Assembly: GCA_963836775.1 (NCBI GenBank)
Contig: CAWIKR010000002.1
Coordinates: 2,046,001 to 2,110,000 of the forward strand
Source: DASQPR01 sp963836775
Lineage (GTDB): Bacteria; Actinomycetota; Actinomycetes; Mycobacteriales; Micromonosporaceae
Reading direction: 5' to 3'
DNA length: 64,000 nucleotides
The notes under the pieces were generated by a model, which saw only the letters and a program-made list of their open reading frames with translations, ran no database searches and was not told the DNA's origin. Position 1 is the first letter of the stretch; each line of letters starts with the position of its first letter. Positions 34,224 to 41,130 of the stretch are shown piece by piece. The position numbers and the translations under genes are program-made.

Positions 34224-34958
34224 GTGATTTCGGCAGCTCTCGACGATCTGATCGCCCGGGCCGAGAACGATCCCACCGTGCTCGGCGTGGTCTTGTCCGG
34301 GTCGCAGGCTCGGGACGGGATGGCAACCGGCCATTCCGATGTCGACGTCTACGTCGTCGTCCCGGCCTACGGCGGTGCCTGGTCGGACACCAAACGATCA
34401 TCGGAGATCGACGAGATTCCGTATTCGCTGGCTGATCTCGAAGACCGGTCGAATCGATGGCAGCGGTATTCGTTCCGCGGCGCGAAGGTGCTGCTGGATC
34501 GGATGGCCGGCGGCATCGCCGAGCGGGTCCACGCTCAGGCCACGCTGACTCTGGCCGAAGCCGCGGAGTTTGCGCGCGAGCAGCTCGACGGTTACATCAA
34601 CTTCGTCTACCGGGCTGCGAAGAACTCTCGCGACGGCCGACCTGACCTGGCTCGTCTTGAGGAGATCGAGGCCGCACCGTGGTTCCTGGAAACGCTGTTC
34701 GCGCTGCACCACCGAGTCCGGCCATACAACAAATACCTGCGCTGGGAGCTCGACACGCACCCGCTGCCGGCGCCGTGGACCGCGGACTTTCTCATCAACA
34801 CTCTGATCGAGCGGCCGAGCGCGCTCCTCACCGACCTGGAGCCGCTGGCCCGGGATCGAGGGCTTGCCGACGTCGTCGACGGCTGGGATGACCTGGATCT
34901 GATCCATGCGTACGCGGCCGCGCCGGTCAGCGATGGGCGCGGTCGGGCGGGTCGTTGA
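34224..34958 (+). CDS. Nucleotidyltransferase-domain protein
   Basis: The GTG at 34224 gives 244 residues. The pol-beta-type core is visible in 'VVLSGSQARDGMATGHSDVDVYVVV' split as GS (about residue 29) followed by the D-x-D metal pair in 'SDVDVYV' (about 41-47). The rest is helical with 'PYNKYLRWEL', as in DUF4037/aminoglycoside-adenylyltransferase-like proteins. It may transfer a nucleotide to a small molecule or protein. The open frame extends upstream to 34089 but overlaps the SRPBCC gene, and that part is not protein-like. The 3' end overlaps a TetR remnant on the other strand. Confidence 0.8.
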   Translation: MISAALDDLIARAENDPTVLGVVLSGSQARDGMATGHSDVDVYVVVPAYGGAWSDTKRSSEIDEIPYSLADLEDRSNRWQRYSFRGAKVLLDRMAGGIAERVHAQATLTLAEAAEFAREQLDGYINFVYRAAKNSRDGRPDLARLEEIEAAPWFLETLFALHHRVRPYNKYLRWELDTHPLPAPWTADFLINTLIERPSALLTDLEPLARDRGLADVVDGWDDLDLIHAYAAAPVSDGRGRAGR

Positions 34959-35095
34959 CGAGCGCGGCGGTGAGGCCGGTCAGCAGTGCGTCCAGGCCGA
35001 TCTGGAAGCTGTTCTCCGGCGTCGCAGCGAAGCCGGCCGCGGGTGAGTCCAGACGCCTGCCCGGCGAGGCGGATGAATACATCCTGACCAGCGGT
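34927..35095 (-). pseudogene. C-terminal remnant of a TetR-type regulator
   Basis: Leftward, the sequence 'FQIGLDALLTGLTAALVND' and a stop at 34927 match the last helix of TetR regulators. Upstream in frame only about 35 further residues are open before a stop near 35110, and no HTH is present. A gene was therefore truncated here, between the nucleotidyltransferase and the ArsR gene, with its end now inside the neighbour's coding region. Confidence 0.5.
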
Positions 35096-35234
35096 GCATT
35101 CGAAGGCCAGCGCGGCTACTTCACCCGCGATGACGGCGGCGTAGTGGTCGGCGTTGATCTCGCCGGCCGGATGTTCACCCGGGTCTAGCGCCGCCGCCGC
35201 GGCGGCGGCCGTTGCGGCGTCCCGAATCCGGCCG

Positions 35235-35269
35235 GCAGGCGAAAATGGAGCCAGCCTGCAGGCGAAAAT
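35235..35269. repeat. Direct repeat of GCAGGCGAAAAT
   Basis: Two exact 12-base copies (35235-35246 and 35258-35269) are 23 bases apart, about 80-110 bases upstream of the ArsR gene. The spacing of about two helical turns would suit a regulator, but it could be a remnant of inserted DNA. Confidence 0.45.
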
Positions 35270-35313
35270 AGAGGCCGAGCGGCGTGTCCGCGGCGGGCGG
35301 CGATATTCTCGTA

Positions 35314-35327
35314 TGAACAGATCTTCA
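35314..35327. promoter_or_regulatory. Candidate ArsR/SmtB operator
   Basis: TGAACAGATCTTCA is an imperfect inverted repeat (TGAA-N6-TTCA) 20 bases upstream of the ArsR start. ArsR/SmtB metal sensors usually bind TGAA-N6-TTCA-type sites over the promoter. Confidence 0.55.
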
Positions 35328-35347
35328 GACGTTGATGGGATCGGATC

Positions 35348-35728
35348 ATGATGGCGGTGCTGGCCACTAGGGTGATCGACGCCGATCAGGTGCGGCGGGT
35401 GCGCGATGCCATGCCGGAGCCGGAGGCGATTCGCGACCTTGCCGCGGTCCTCGGCCTGCTCGGTGATCCGACCCGATTGACCCTGCTCACTGCTCTCCAC
35501 GAGGCCGGCGAGATGTGCGTCGCAGACCTGGCAGCGGCCACCGGAAACAGCGAGTCGGTGGCATCGCACGCGCTCCGGCTGCTACGAGCGCATCGCGTCG
35601 TCGCGGTCCGCCGCGCGCATCGACTCGCCTTCTACCGGCTGGACGACGACCACGTCCGTACGCTCCTGGAGACCGGCCTCGCCCACACCGGGCATGGCGA
35701 GCTCCGTGGCGGCGAGGCTCTGTCATGA
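35348..35728 (+). CDS. ArsR/SmtB metal sensor with alpha-5 zinc-type site
   Basis: A 126-residue winged-helix repressor. The HTH lies at about 56-82 ('MCVADLAAATGNSESVASHA'). The last helix holds D100-x-H102 and H113-x2-H116, exactly the spacing of the alpha-5 site of CzrA/SmtB/NmtR sensors, which bind Zn, Co or Ni at the dimer interface. Only one Cys (Cys57) is near the HTH, so an arsenic- or cadmium-type alpha-3 site is unlikely. Its stop overlaps the CDF transporter start (ATGA). It should repress its own operon until metal is in excess. Confidence 0.9.
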   Translation: MMAVLATRVIDADQVRRVRDAMPEPEAIRDLAAVLGLLGDPTRLTLLTALHEAGEMCVADLAAATGNSESVASHALRLLRAHRVVAVRRAHRLAFYRLDDDHVRTLLETGLAHTGHGELRGGEALS

Positions 35729-36732
35729 CAGCGCGCGATGTTCATGGCCACGCCGACGGCCGGCTGCACCGACACGACGACGACCACGGTGGTCACAGCC
35801 ACGGCATGTCGGCCGATGCGAACAAGAGATGGCTGACCATTGCGCTGGCGCTGATCGCCGGGTTCATGGTCGTCGAGGTGATCGTGGGCCTGATCGCCTC
35901 CTCGCTGGCCCTGCTGTCGGACGCCGCGCACATGCTCACCGACGCCGCGTCGATCGTTCTGGCGCTGGTCGCGATCCGGCTGGCGGCCCGTCCGGCCCGT
36001 GGCCGCTACACCTTCGGCCTGAAACGCGCGGAGATCCTCTCGGCCCAGGCCAACGGCCTCACCCTGCTGATTCTTGCGGCCTGGCTGTGTTATGAAGCGA
36101 TCCGCCGGCTGATCCACCCGCTGGAGGTGCACGGATGGCTGGTGGTGATCACCGCTGTGGCCGGCATCGGCGTCAATCTCGCGGCGTCCTGGTCGCTATC
36201 GCGAGCCAACCGGACCAGCCTCAACGTCGAGGGCGCGTTCCAGCACATCCTCAACGACCTGTTCGCCTTCGTCGCGACCGCGATCGCCGGCGTGATCATG
36301 GTGGTCACCGGCTTCAACCGCGCCGACGCGATCGCCTCGCTGATCGTGGTCGTCCTCATGGTCAAGGCCGGAGTCGGGCTGGTCCGCGAGTCCGGCCGGA
36401 TCCTGCTGGAAGCCGCACCGGCGGGCCTGCATCCGGACACGATCGGCGACGCTCTGGTCACCAGCGATGGCGTGGTCGAGGTGCACGACCTGCACGTCTG
36501 GACGATCACGTCCGGCCAGCCCGCGCTCTCCGCTCACGTGCTGGTCGAGCCGGGCCGGGACTGCCACCAGATCCGCAATCACCTGGAGTTACTGCTGCGC
36601 GACGACTACCAGCTGACGCACACGACGTTGCAGGTCGACCACGCCGGATCGGAGCTGCTCCGGATCGGCGAGACGGTGCATTGCGACGACGCGCACGGTC
36701 CGGCACATACCAACGCCGAGCACCAGCACTGA
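35725..36732 (+). CDS. czcD: CDF-family metal cation exporter (CzcD-like)
   Basis: The protein has 335 residues. The His/Asp-rich N-terminus (about 6-28) can bind metal. Six membrane helices follow (about 38-58, 62-85, 105-125, 135-155, 175-195, 200-215), with the H-x3-D metal sites in 'SDAAHMLTDAASIV' (helix 2) and 'QHILNDLFAF' (helix 5). A cytoplasmic ferredoxin-like domain (about 225-310, 'VVEVHDLHVWTITSG') and a His-rich tail complete it. It exports Zn2+ (perhaps Co/Cd) with proton exchange and is translationally coupled to its ArsR sensor. Confidence 0.92.
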   Translation: MTARDVHGHADGRLHRHDDDHGGHSHGMSADANKRWLTIALALIAGFMVVEVIVGLIASSLALLSDAAHMLTDAASIVLALVAIRLAARPARGRYTFGLKRAEILSAQANGLTLLILAAWLCYEAIRRLIHPLEVHGWLVVITAVAGIGVNLAASWSLSRANRTSLNVEGAFQHILNDLFAFVATAIAGVIMVVTGFNRADAIASLIVVVLMVKAGVGLVRESGRILLEAAPAGLHPDTIGDALVTSDGVVEVHDLHVWTITSGQPALSAHVLVEPGRDCHQIRNHLELLLRDDYQLTHTTLQVDHAGSELLRIGETVHCDDAHGPAHTNAEHQH

Positions 36733-36737
36733 CCAAT

Positions 36738-37436
36738 TCAGCCGGCGGCCGACCGCCGCCGGCGTCCCCAGATCACCAGGCCGGCGATCACCGCCACGGC
36801 GACGACGATGCCGACAATCGTCCAGATCAGGCCCGAGTTGCTGGAGGAATCGCCGGGCGCCGTGGCGGCAGTGCCGGCAGCCCCCGATTGACCGGACGCG
36901 GCCGGGCTGACCGACGCCGACACACCTGAGGATGCCGACGCGCCGGAGGAGGCCGCCCCAGACACCGGGGCCAGCGTCAGGATCGGCGCCGGGTCCGGCA
37001 CCTCCTGGCCGGGTGACGGGATCTCGATCCAGTTGGCGATCTCGCCGTCGCCATAGGTCTCTATGGTCTTGAACGGCAGCTCAGTGACGTTGTCGGGCAG
37101 TTTGTCGATGAGGATCGACCACACCGCGTCGGTGCCGATCGGGAGCGCCTTGCCCTCGATCCGGAAGCCGTCCGTCAATTCGGTGTAGGTCCAGCCGCTC
37201 GGCGCCTTGGTGAGCTTGACCTGCGACGGTGCGATGCCGTCCGGCAGCACGACCCGCGCGGACTTGAGGCCGGCGGTGTTCGATTCGGCCTCGCCGGTAA
37301 ACGTGACCGTCACGTCGGTTGCGCCCGCCTGCGTCTTGTCCGAGCTGACCTCGACGTGCGCCCACGCCGTTCCGGCCGCCAAGATCGCCGCGAGGGTCGC
37401 CGCCCCGAGCACCGCCGCCCATCGGATCGCCCGCAC
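36738..37436 (-). CDS. YcnI-type DUF1775 copper-binding exported protein
   Basis: The GTG at 37436, just after GGGGAGGAAG, gives 232 residues. The signal peptide ends 'GTAWA' so that the mature protein begins 'HVEV', with the N-terminal His that binds copper in this family. The DUF1775 domain covers about 27-150 ('YTELTDGFRIEG', 'IETYGDGEIANWIEIP'), including the conserved Trp. A Ser/Ala-rich linker (about 165-205), one membrane helix (about 208-226) and a basic tail anchor it. It is convergent with czcD. CopC/CopD-type partners are not next to it. Confidence 0.9.
   Translation of the reverse strand: MRAIRWAAVLGAATLAAILAAGTAWAHVEVSSDKTQAGATDVTVTFTGEAESNTAGLKSARVVLPDGIAPSQVKLTKAPSGWTYTELTDGFRIEGKALPIGTDAVWSILIDKLPDNVTELPFKTIETYGDGEIANWIEIPSPGQEVPDPAPILTLAPVSGAASSGASASSGVSASVSPAASGQSGAAGTAATAPGDSSSNSGLIWTIVGIVVAVAVIAGLVIWGRRRRSAAG
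36741..36763. terminator. Hairpin shared by the ends of czcD and the YcnI gene
   Basis: GCCGGCGGC and GCCGCCGGC form a perfect 9-bp stem around CGACC. It begins 9 bases after the czcD stop and lies inside the last codons of the convergent gene, so it could end both transcripts. Confidence 0.5.
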
Positions 37437-37482
37437 TACTTCCTCCCCAGGTCTGGCTTGCAAACTGTCTCACCGGTCGTCG

Positions 37483-37608
37483 TCATTTGGTCGTCGAAAT
37501 GCGGCCGGTAGTTCCCGCCAGTGCCTCAGCCGCTTTCGCCAAGATCTGGTCCGCGTTAGGTTCGGTGCCGGCGTCGACCGTGACCGTGGGCCAGCCGAGC
37601 GTCGCCAT
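37483..37608 (-). pseudogene. Short frame, possibly the end of a lost kinase-like gene
   Basis: A 41-codon frame starts with ATG at 37608 and reads 'WPTVTVDAGTEPNADQILAK' at its centre. Such strings end the P-loop uridine-kinase-like or AAA proteins I know, but nothing upstream continues the match. It may be a remnant or chance. Confidence 0.3.
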
Positions 37609-37681
37609 CAACCAACCCTAGGCATGACTCCGATCCGGCCGGGTATGGCGTCGGCTCCCGATCGTCGGCTCTAATGCACGG

Positions 37682-38014
37682 ATGGGAATTGATGCCGTCC
37701 TGCGCCGACGGGATCGGCCCGGCACCGGCCCGCAGCGCGAGTCGCTCCGCGACATCGCCGTCGTCTTCGGCGTGGACGAGATGACCAGTCTGTTGCAGCG
37801 GATGCAGGGCCGGATGCCGGTGCTGAGCCGGCTCGATCCGGTGCGGTCGGTTGTGATGGTCTCGGCCGACATGCCCGAACTGATCAGTGAACTGGACCAG
37901 ACCATGTCCGGCGCCATCTCCGACCTGGAGCGGCAGTTCCTCAGCGCGACCCGGGCTCTGGCCGATGTCTGTGCCTGCGATCGCAGCCTGGAATTGCACT
38001 TCGACGGCGACTGA
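37682..38014 (+). CDS. Hypothetical small helical protein
   Basis: This 110-residue protein is mainly helical, with amphipathic segments around 'VVFGVDEMTSLLQRMQ' and 'MPELISELDQTMSGAISDLERQFLS'. There is a single 'CAC' cysteine pair near residue 97. No family or signal peptide is recognised. It starts with ATG 37682 without a clear ribosome site and is convergent with the next gene. Codon use looks normal for the region. Confidence 0.45.
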   Translation: MGIDAVLRRRDRPGTGPQRESLRDIAVVFGVDEMTSLLQRMQGRMPVLSRLDPVRSVVMVSADMPELISELDQTMSGAISDLERQFLSATRALADVCACDRSLELHFDGD

Positions 38015-38029
38015 CCGGGCCGGCCGAGG

Positions 38030-38698
38030 CTACGGCGTCGGCGATGTGGATGGGCAATCGTGGTATTGCCGGAACGGATCTTTCGGCCCGCACCGCTGCA
38101 GCGGATCGAGATTGCGCAGCAGCCCACTGTCCGACGGCGACGGTTCGGCCGACGGTGACGTCTGATGGTTGCAGTTCAGGTAGGCATCGCACAGCTCCGG
38201 CGTCTGCAGCCCGCACACCTGCCAGCCGTCCGAGTGCGACATGGTGAAGGTCCAGGTGCCGACATCCGTCGAGAGTGTCTCGGCACTGCCGGAACGCCCG
38301 AAGATGAGATGCACTTCGGCATGGATCGAGCCGCCCTCGGTCGTCGACGAAGCCACCTCGGTGCGTCCCAGCGACCAAGGAGTCCCGCTGCTGGCGCGCT
38401 GGACGCTCGCGGCAATGTCGTGCATCTGAGCCGATAGCGCAGACCGCTGACCGCCACAGGTCACATCGTCGAAACGTTGCTGGTCGGCGGTCAAGCCACC
38501 GAGCGGGCCCGCGGACAGGAACTGGTCCACGGCACAGGTGGCGCACGTCGACGTCGCGCGTTGGTGGTCGACGCCGAACCTCCACCAGAGTCCAATCACC
38601 GTCGTGCCACCACAGACGACCAGCAGAAACGCGACGAAGAGGGCGACCACTCGGGTCCGGGAGAATCGGTCGGGGGTCGGGCTCGGCGCCTCGGTCAA
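38030..38698 (-). CDS. Hypothetical membrane-anchored extracytoplasmic protein
   Basis: A 222-residue protein with a short polar N-terminus, one membrane helix (about 17-38) and an outer domain. The domain holds six or more cysteines ('STCATCAVDQF', 'DVTCGGQRS', 'VCGLQ', 'LCDAYLNC') that could form disulfides, and it ends in a Ser/Pro-rich tail. The central part 'SIHAEVHLIFG...WTFTMSHSDGWQVCGL' suggests a beta-sandwich like those of small secreted actinobacterial proteins (Rv0361/Mce-associated type). The start is a TTG (38698) after GAGGGGG. Function unknown. Confidence 0.6.
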   Translation of the reverse strand: MTEAPSPTPDRFSRTRVVALFVAFLLVVCGGTTVIGLWWRFGVDHQRATSTCATCAVDQFLSAGPLGGLTADQQRFDDVTCGGQRSALSAQMHDIAASVQRASSGTPWSLGRTEVASSTTEGGSIHAEVHLIFGRSGSAETLSTDVGTWTFTMSHSDGWQVCGLQTPELCDAYLNCNHQTSPSAEPSPSDSGLLRNLDPLQRCGPKDPFRQYHDCPSTSPTP

Positions 38699-38797
38699 GA
38701 CCTAACCCCCTCGTCGTGAAAATCAATGAAATCACCACACGGTACGCACCACAAAGCAGCACACACCGCGGCCTCGTGTAGGTGTCCGTGCCGGCGG

Positions 38798-39080
38798 TCA
38801 GAGGGTTACCGCGACCGCTATGGCGACGATCGCGGTCACCAGACCGGCCGCCGAGCCGAGCAGCGCCGGCGCCGCCTCGACGGTCTCCCCCTCCGCGCTC
38901 ACCACGCCCTCGGCGACCCGGCCGGTGCGCTGGAGGAACCACACGTCGGCGTTGCGCAAGCCGATCAGAAACGCCAGGCAACCGCGAGCGTCAGGCAGAT
39001 GAGTCCAACCTCGATCGCGACGTAGACGGCGTTTCGCGACTCGCGCTCGATCGCCAGATACCTGGACGGAGGGTAATGCC
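38798..39080 (-). pseudogene. Frameshifted small two-helix membrane protein gene
   Basis: Leftward, one frame gives 'YLAIERESRNAVYVAIEVGL' and a first helix, then stops at a TGA near 38974. The next frame continues 'FLIGLRNADVWFLQRTGRVA' and a second helix 'AGLVTAIVAIAVAVTL' before the stop at 38798. The overlap at GTTTCTG points to a one-base shift. No start codon is apparent, so the gene seems broken at both places. Confidence 0.4.
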
Positions 39081-39141
39081 GTTCAGCAATAGTGGCGGTC
39101 CCCCTTGTCGGCCGGAGATCGCCACCGGGTAAGTAATAGGT

Positions 39142-40155
39142 ATGCGCGCTATAACCATCGCCGAACCAGGCGGACCGGAAGTGATGCTCTGGACCGAGGT
39201 GCCGGATCCGGTGCCGCAGCCGGGCGAGGTGCTGGTCGAGGTGGCCGCGAGCGCGGTGAACCGGGCTGACCTGCTGCAGCGGGCCGGCTTCTACGAGCCG
39301 CCGCCGGGTGCGTCGCCGATCCTGGGCATGGAGTGCTCGGGCCGAATCGTGGACGCGAACGGGGCGCCCGGCTGGAGTGCCGGCGACGAGGTGTGCGCGC
39401 TCCTGGCCGGCGGGGGATATGCCGAGCGGGTGGTGGTCCCGGCCGGCCAGTTGCTGCCGGTGCCCGCCGGGGTGTCGCTGGTGGACGCGGCCGCGCTTCC
39501 CGAAGTGGCGTGCACCGTCTGGTCAAACCTGGTCACGGTCGCCGGCCTGCACGCCGGGCAGACGTTGCTGGTGCACGGCGGCGGCAGCGGCATCGGCACG
39601 TTCGCCATCCAGTTCGCGCGGGCGATCGGTGCCGACGTCATCACGACAGCTCGCGCTAGCAAGCTGGAAACCCTCCGGAAACTCGGCGCTCGTACGGTCG
39701 TCGACTATGAGACGCAGGATTTCGTCGGCGAAGTCCGCGGCGCCACCGAGAATCGCGGCGCCGACGTGATCCTGGACATCATCGGGGCCGCCTACCTGGA
39801 CCGGAACATTCAGGCACTGGCTCGGGACGGTCATCTTGTGATCATTGGTTTACAGGGTGGCCGGACCGGAAACATCGATCTCGGGGCCCTGCTAGCCAAG
39901 CGAGCCTCGGTCACCGCGACGGCGCTGCGCGGCCGCACTCCGGCCGACAAGGCGCGGATCGTGGCCGAGGTGCAACAACAGGTGTGGCCTCTGATTCAAA
40001 CGGGTGAGATCCGGCCGATTGTTGACAGATCGTTGCCAATGTCACGCGCTGTTACCGCTCACGAAGTTGTTACTGCTAGCAGCCATATTGGGAAGGTGTT
40101 GCTTGTCACTGACGGTGCTGCTGCCAGAGGGCACAATAGGGAGGCAAGCCACTAA
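39142..40155 (+). CDS. NAD(P)H:quinone oxidoreductase, PIG3-like MDR family
   Basis: This 337-residue medium-chain reductase has 'AVNRADLLQRAGFYEPPPGA' (about 39-58), characteristic of PIG3/quinone oxidoreductases, the NADP-binding loop 'VHGGGSGIGTFAIQFA' (about 143-158) and 'NRGADVILDIIGAAYLDRN' (about 204-222). Zinc ligands of alcohol dehydrogenases are absent, as expected in this branch. It reduces quinones using NADPH. It starts with ATG 39142. The neighbouring methyltransferase gene, 239 bases on, is separated by a gene-free gap and is probably independent. Confidence 0.9.
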   Translation: MRAITIAEPGGPEVMLWTEVPDPVPQPGEVLVEVAASAVNRADLLQRAGFYEPPPGASPILGMECSGRIVDANGAPGWSAGDEVCALLAGGGYAERVVVPAGQLLPVPAGVSLVDAAALPEVACTVWSNLVTVAGLHAGQTLLVHGGGSGIGTFAIQFARAIGADVITTARASKLETLRKLGARTVVDYETQDFVGEVRGATENRGADVILDIIGAAYLDRNIQALARDGHLVIIGLQGGRTGNIDLGALLAKRASVTATALRGRTPADKARIVAEVQQQVWPLIQTGEIRPIVDRSLPMSRAVTAHEVVTASSHIGKVLLVTDGAAARGHNREASH

Positions 40156-40394
40156 CGGTGCAAACCGGGGCCCGTCCTGGGGCCTCGCTTGGCGCCGACA
40201 GATTATGCTGTAGGCCGCCCGGCGGTAGTCGGGCTGCCGTTTTGACCACGTTGGGGATCGCCGTTTCGGCGGTCGACGACGATCAACGGCTACACGGGCG
40301 GATATTCGGATTGAGCCGACGTCTTTCGACCACACCGTTCGTTCACAACGCGCCGCCGCCCGGCAGTTGTGAACGACCACAGGAGGGCATCCGC

Positions 40395-41108
40395 ATGGTG
40401 GAGATCACCGGCGATCAGCAAGTCCAGTCCGAAGTGCTGGAAGGCCTCGCCACTGCTGTGAACCACCGGCGCTGGTTTGTTGAACTGGCGATGCCCTACC
40501 TCGGCGACGACCCGATCGAGATCGGCAGCGGTCTCGGCGACTACGCACTTGAGTGGTCGCATCGTCTGCCCAAGTTCACCGCCACTGAGGCTGATCCCGA
40601 CCGGCTGGTCCTGCTCAAGGAGCGGATGGCGCAGGAAGGCACGAAGGTCGATGTGCGGGAGATGCTGCTCCCGACGCTGGACACCGGCAACTACAGCGCC
40701 GCGGTGTCGTACAACGTTCTCGAACACATCGATGATCACGTCGGGGCCCTGCGAAGCATCTCGCGCCTGGTCCGGCCCGGCGGCCGGGTGATCATCATCG
40801 TCCCGGCGTTCATGTTTGCCATGAGCCCGGTCGACATCGCCACTGGCCACGTGCGTCGCTACACCAAGAAGACGCTGAGTGGCGCGATGACCGACGCGGG
40901 CCTCGAGGTCGAGAAGATCCATTACGCAAACGCGCTCGGCCTGCTCGGCTACTACATGGCGACCAGCGTGTTCAAGTTGACGCCCAAGGAAGGGGCCATG
41001 GTCAAGGTGTACGACAAGGTTGTCCTGCCCGTGACCAAGGCCGCGGAGACGCTGGTGCGCCCGCCGTTCGGTCAGTCGGTGTTCGCGGTCGCACGTACGC
41101 CGCGCTAA
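40395..41108 (+). CDS. Class I SAM-dependent methyltransferase
   Basis: A protein of 237 residues with motif I 'IEIGSGLGDYALEW' (about 42-55), the acidic ribose ligand region 'TATEADPDRLVLL' (about 62-74), and 'AAVSYNVLEHIDDHVGALRS' (about 103-122). The C-terminal part is hydrophobic ('LGLLGYYMATSVF'), suggesting a membrane-near substrate. AGGAGGG lies seven bases before ATG 40395. It is followed after 22 bases by two large membrane proteins of GT-C type; this trio is seen in other actinomycetes and may modify a polyprenyl-linked sugar or glycan. Confidence 0.88.
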   Translation: MVEITGDQQVQSEVLEGLATAVNHRRWFVELAMPYLGDDPIEIGSGLGDYALEWSHRLPKFTATEADPDRLVLLKERMAQEGTKVDVREMLLPTLDTGNYSAAVSYNVLEHIDDHVGALRSISRLVRPGGRVIIIVPAFMFAMSPVDIATGHVRRYTKKTLSGAMTDAGLEVEKIHYANALGLLGYYMATSVFKLTPKEGAMVKVYDKVVLPVTKAAETLVRPPFGQSVFAVARTPR

Positions 41109-41130
41109 TCGAAGCGGGCGCCTGTCTCTC

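Noticed and set aside
34955..35188. Rightward frame ending in a beta-rich 30-residue segment as a gene
   Set aside because: Most of it is antisense to the TetR remnant and the start is unsupported; at most it is another fragment.
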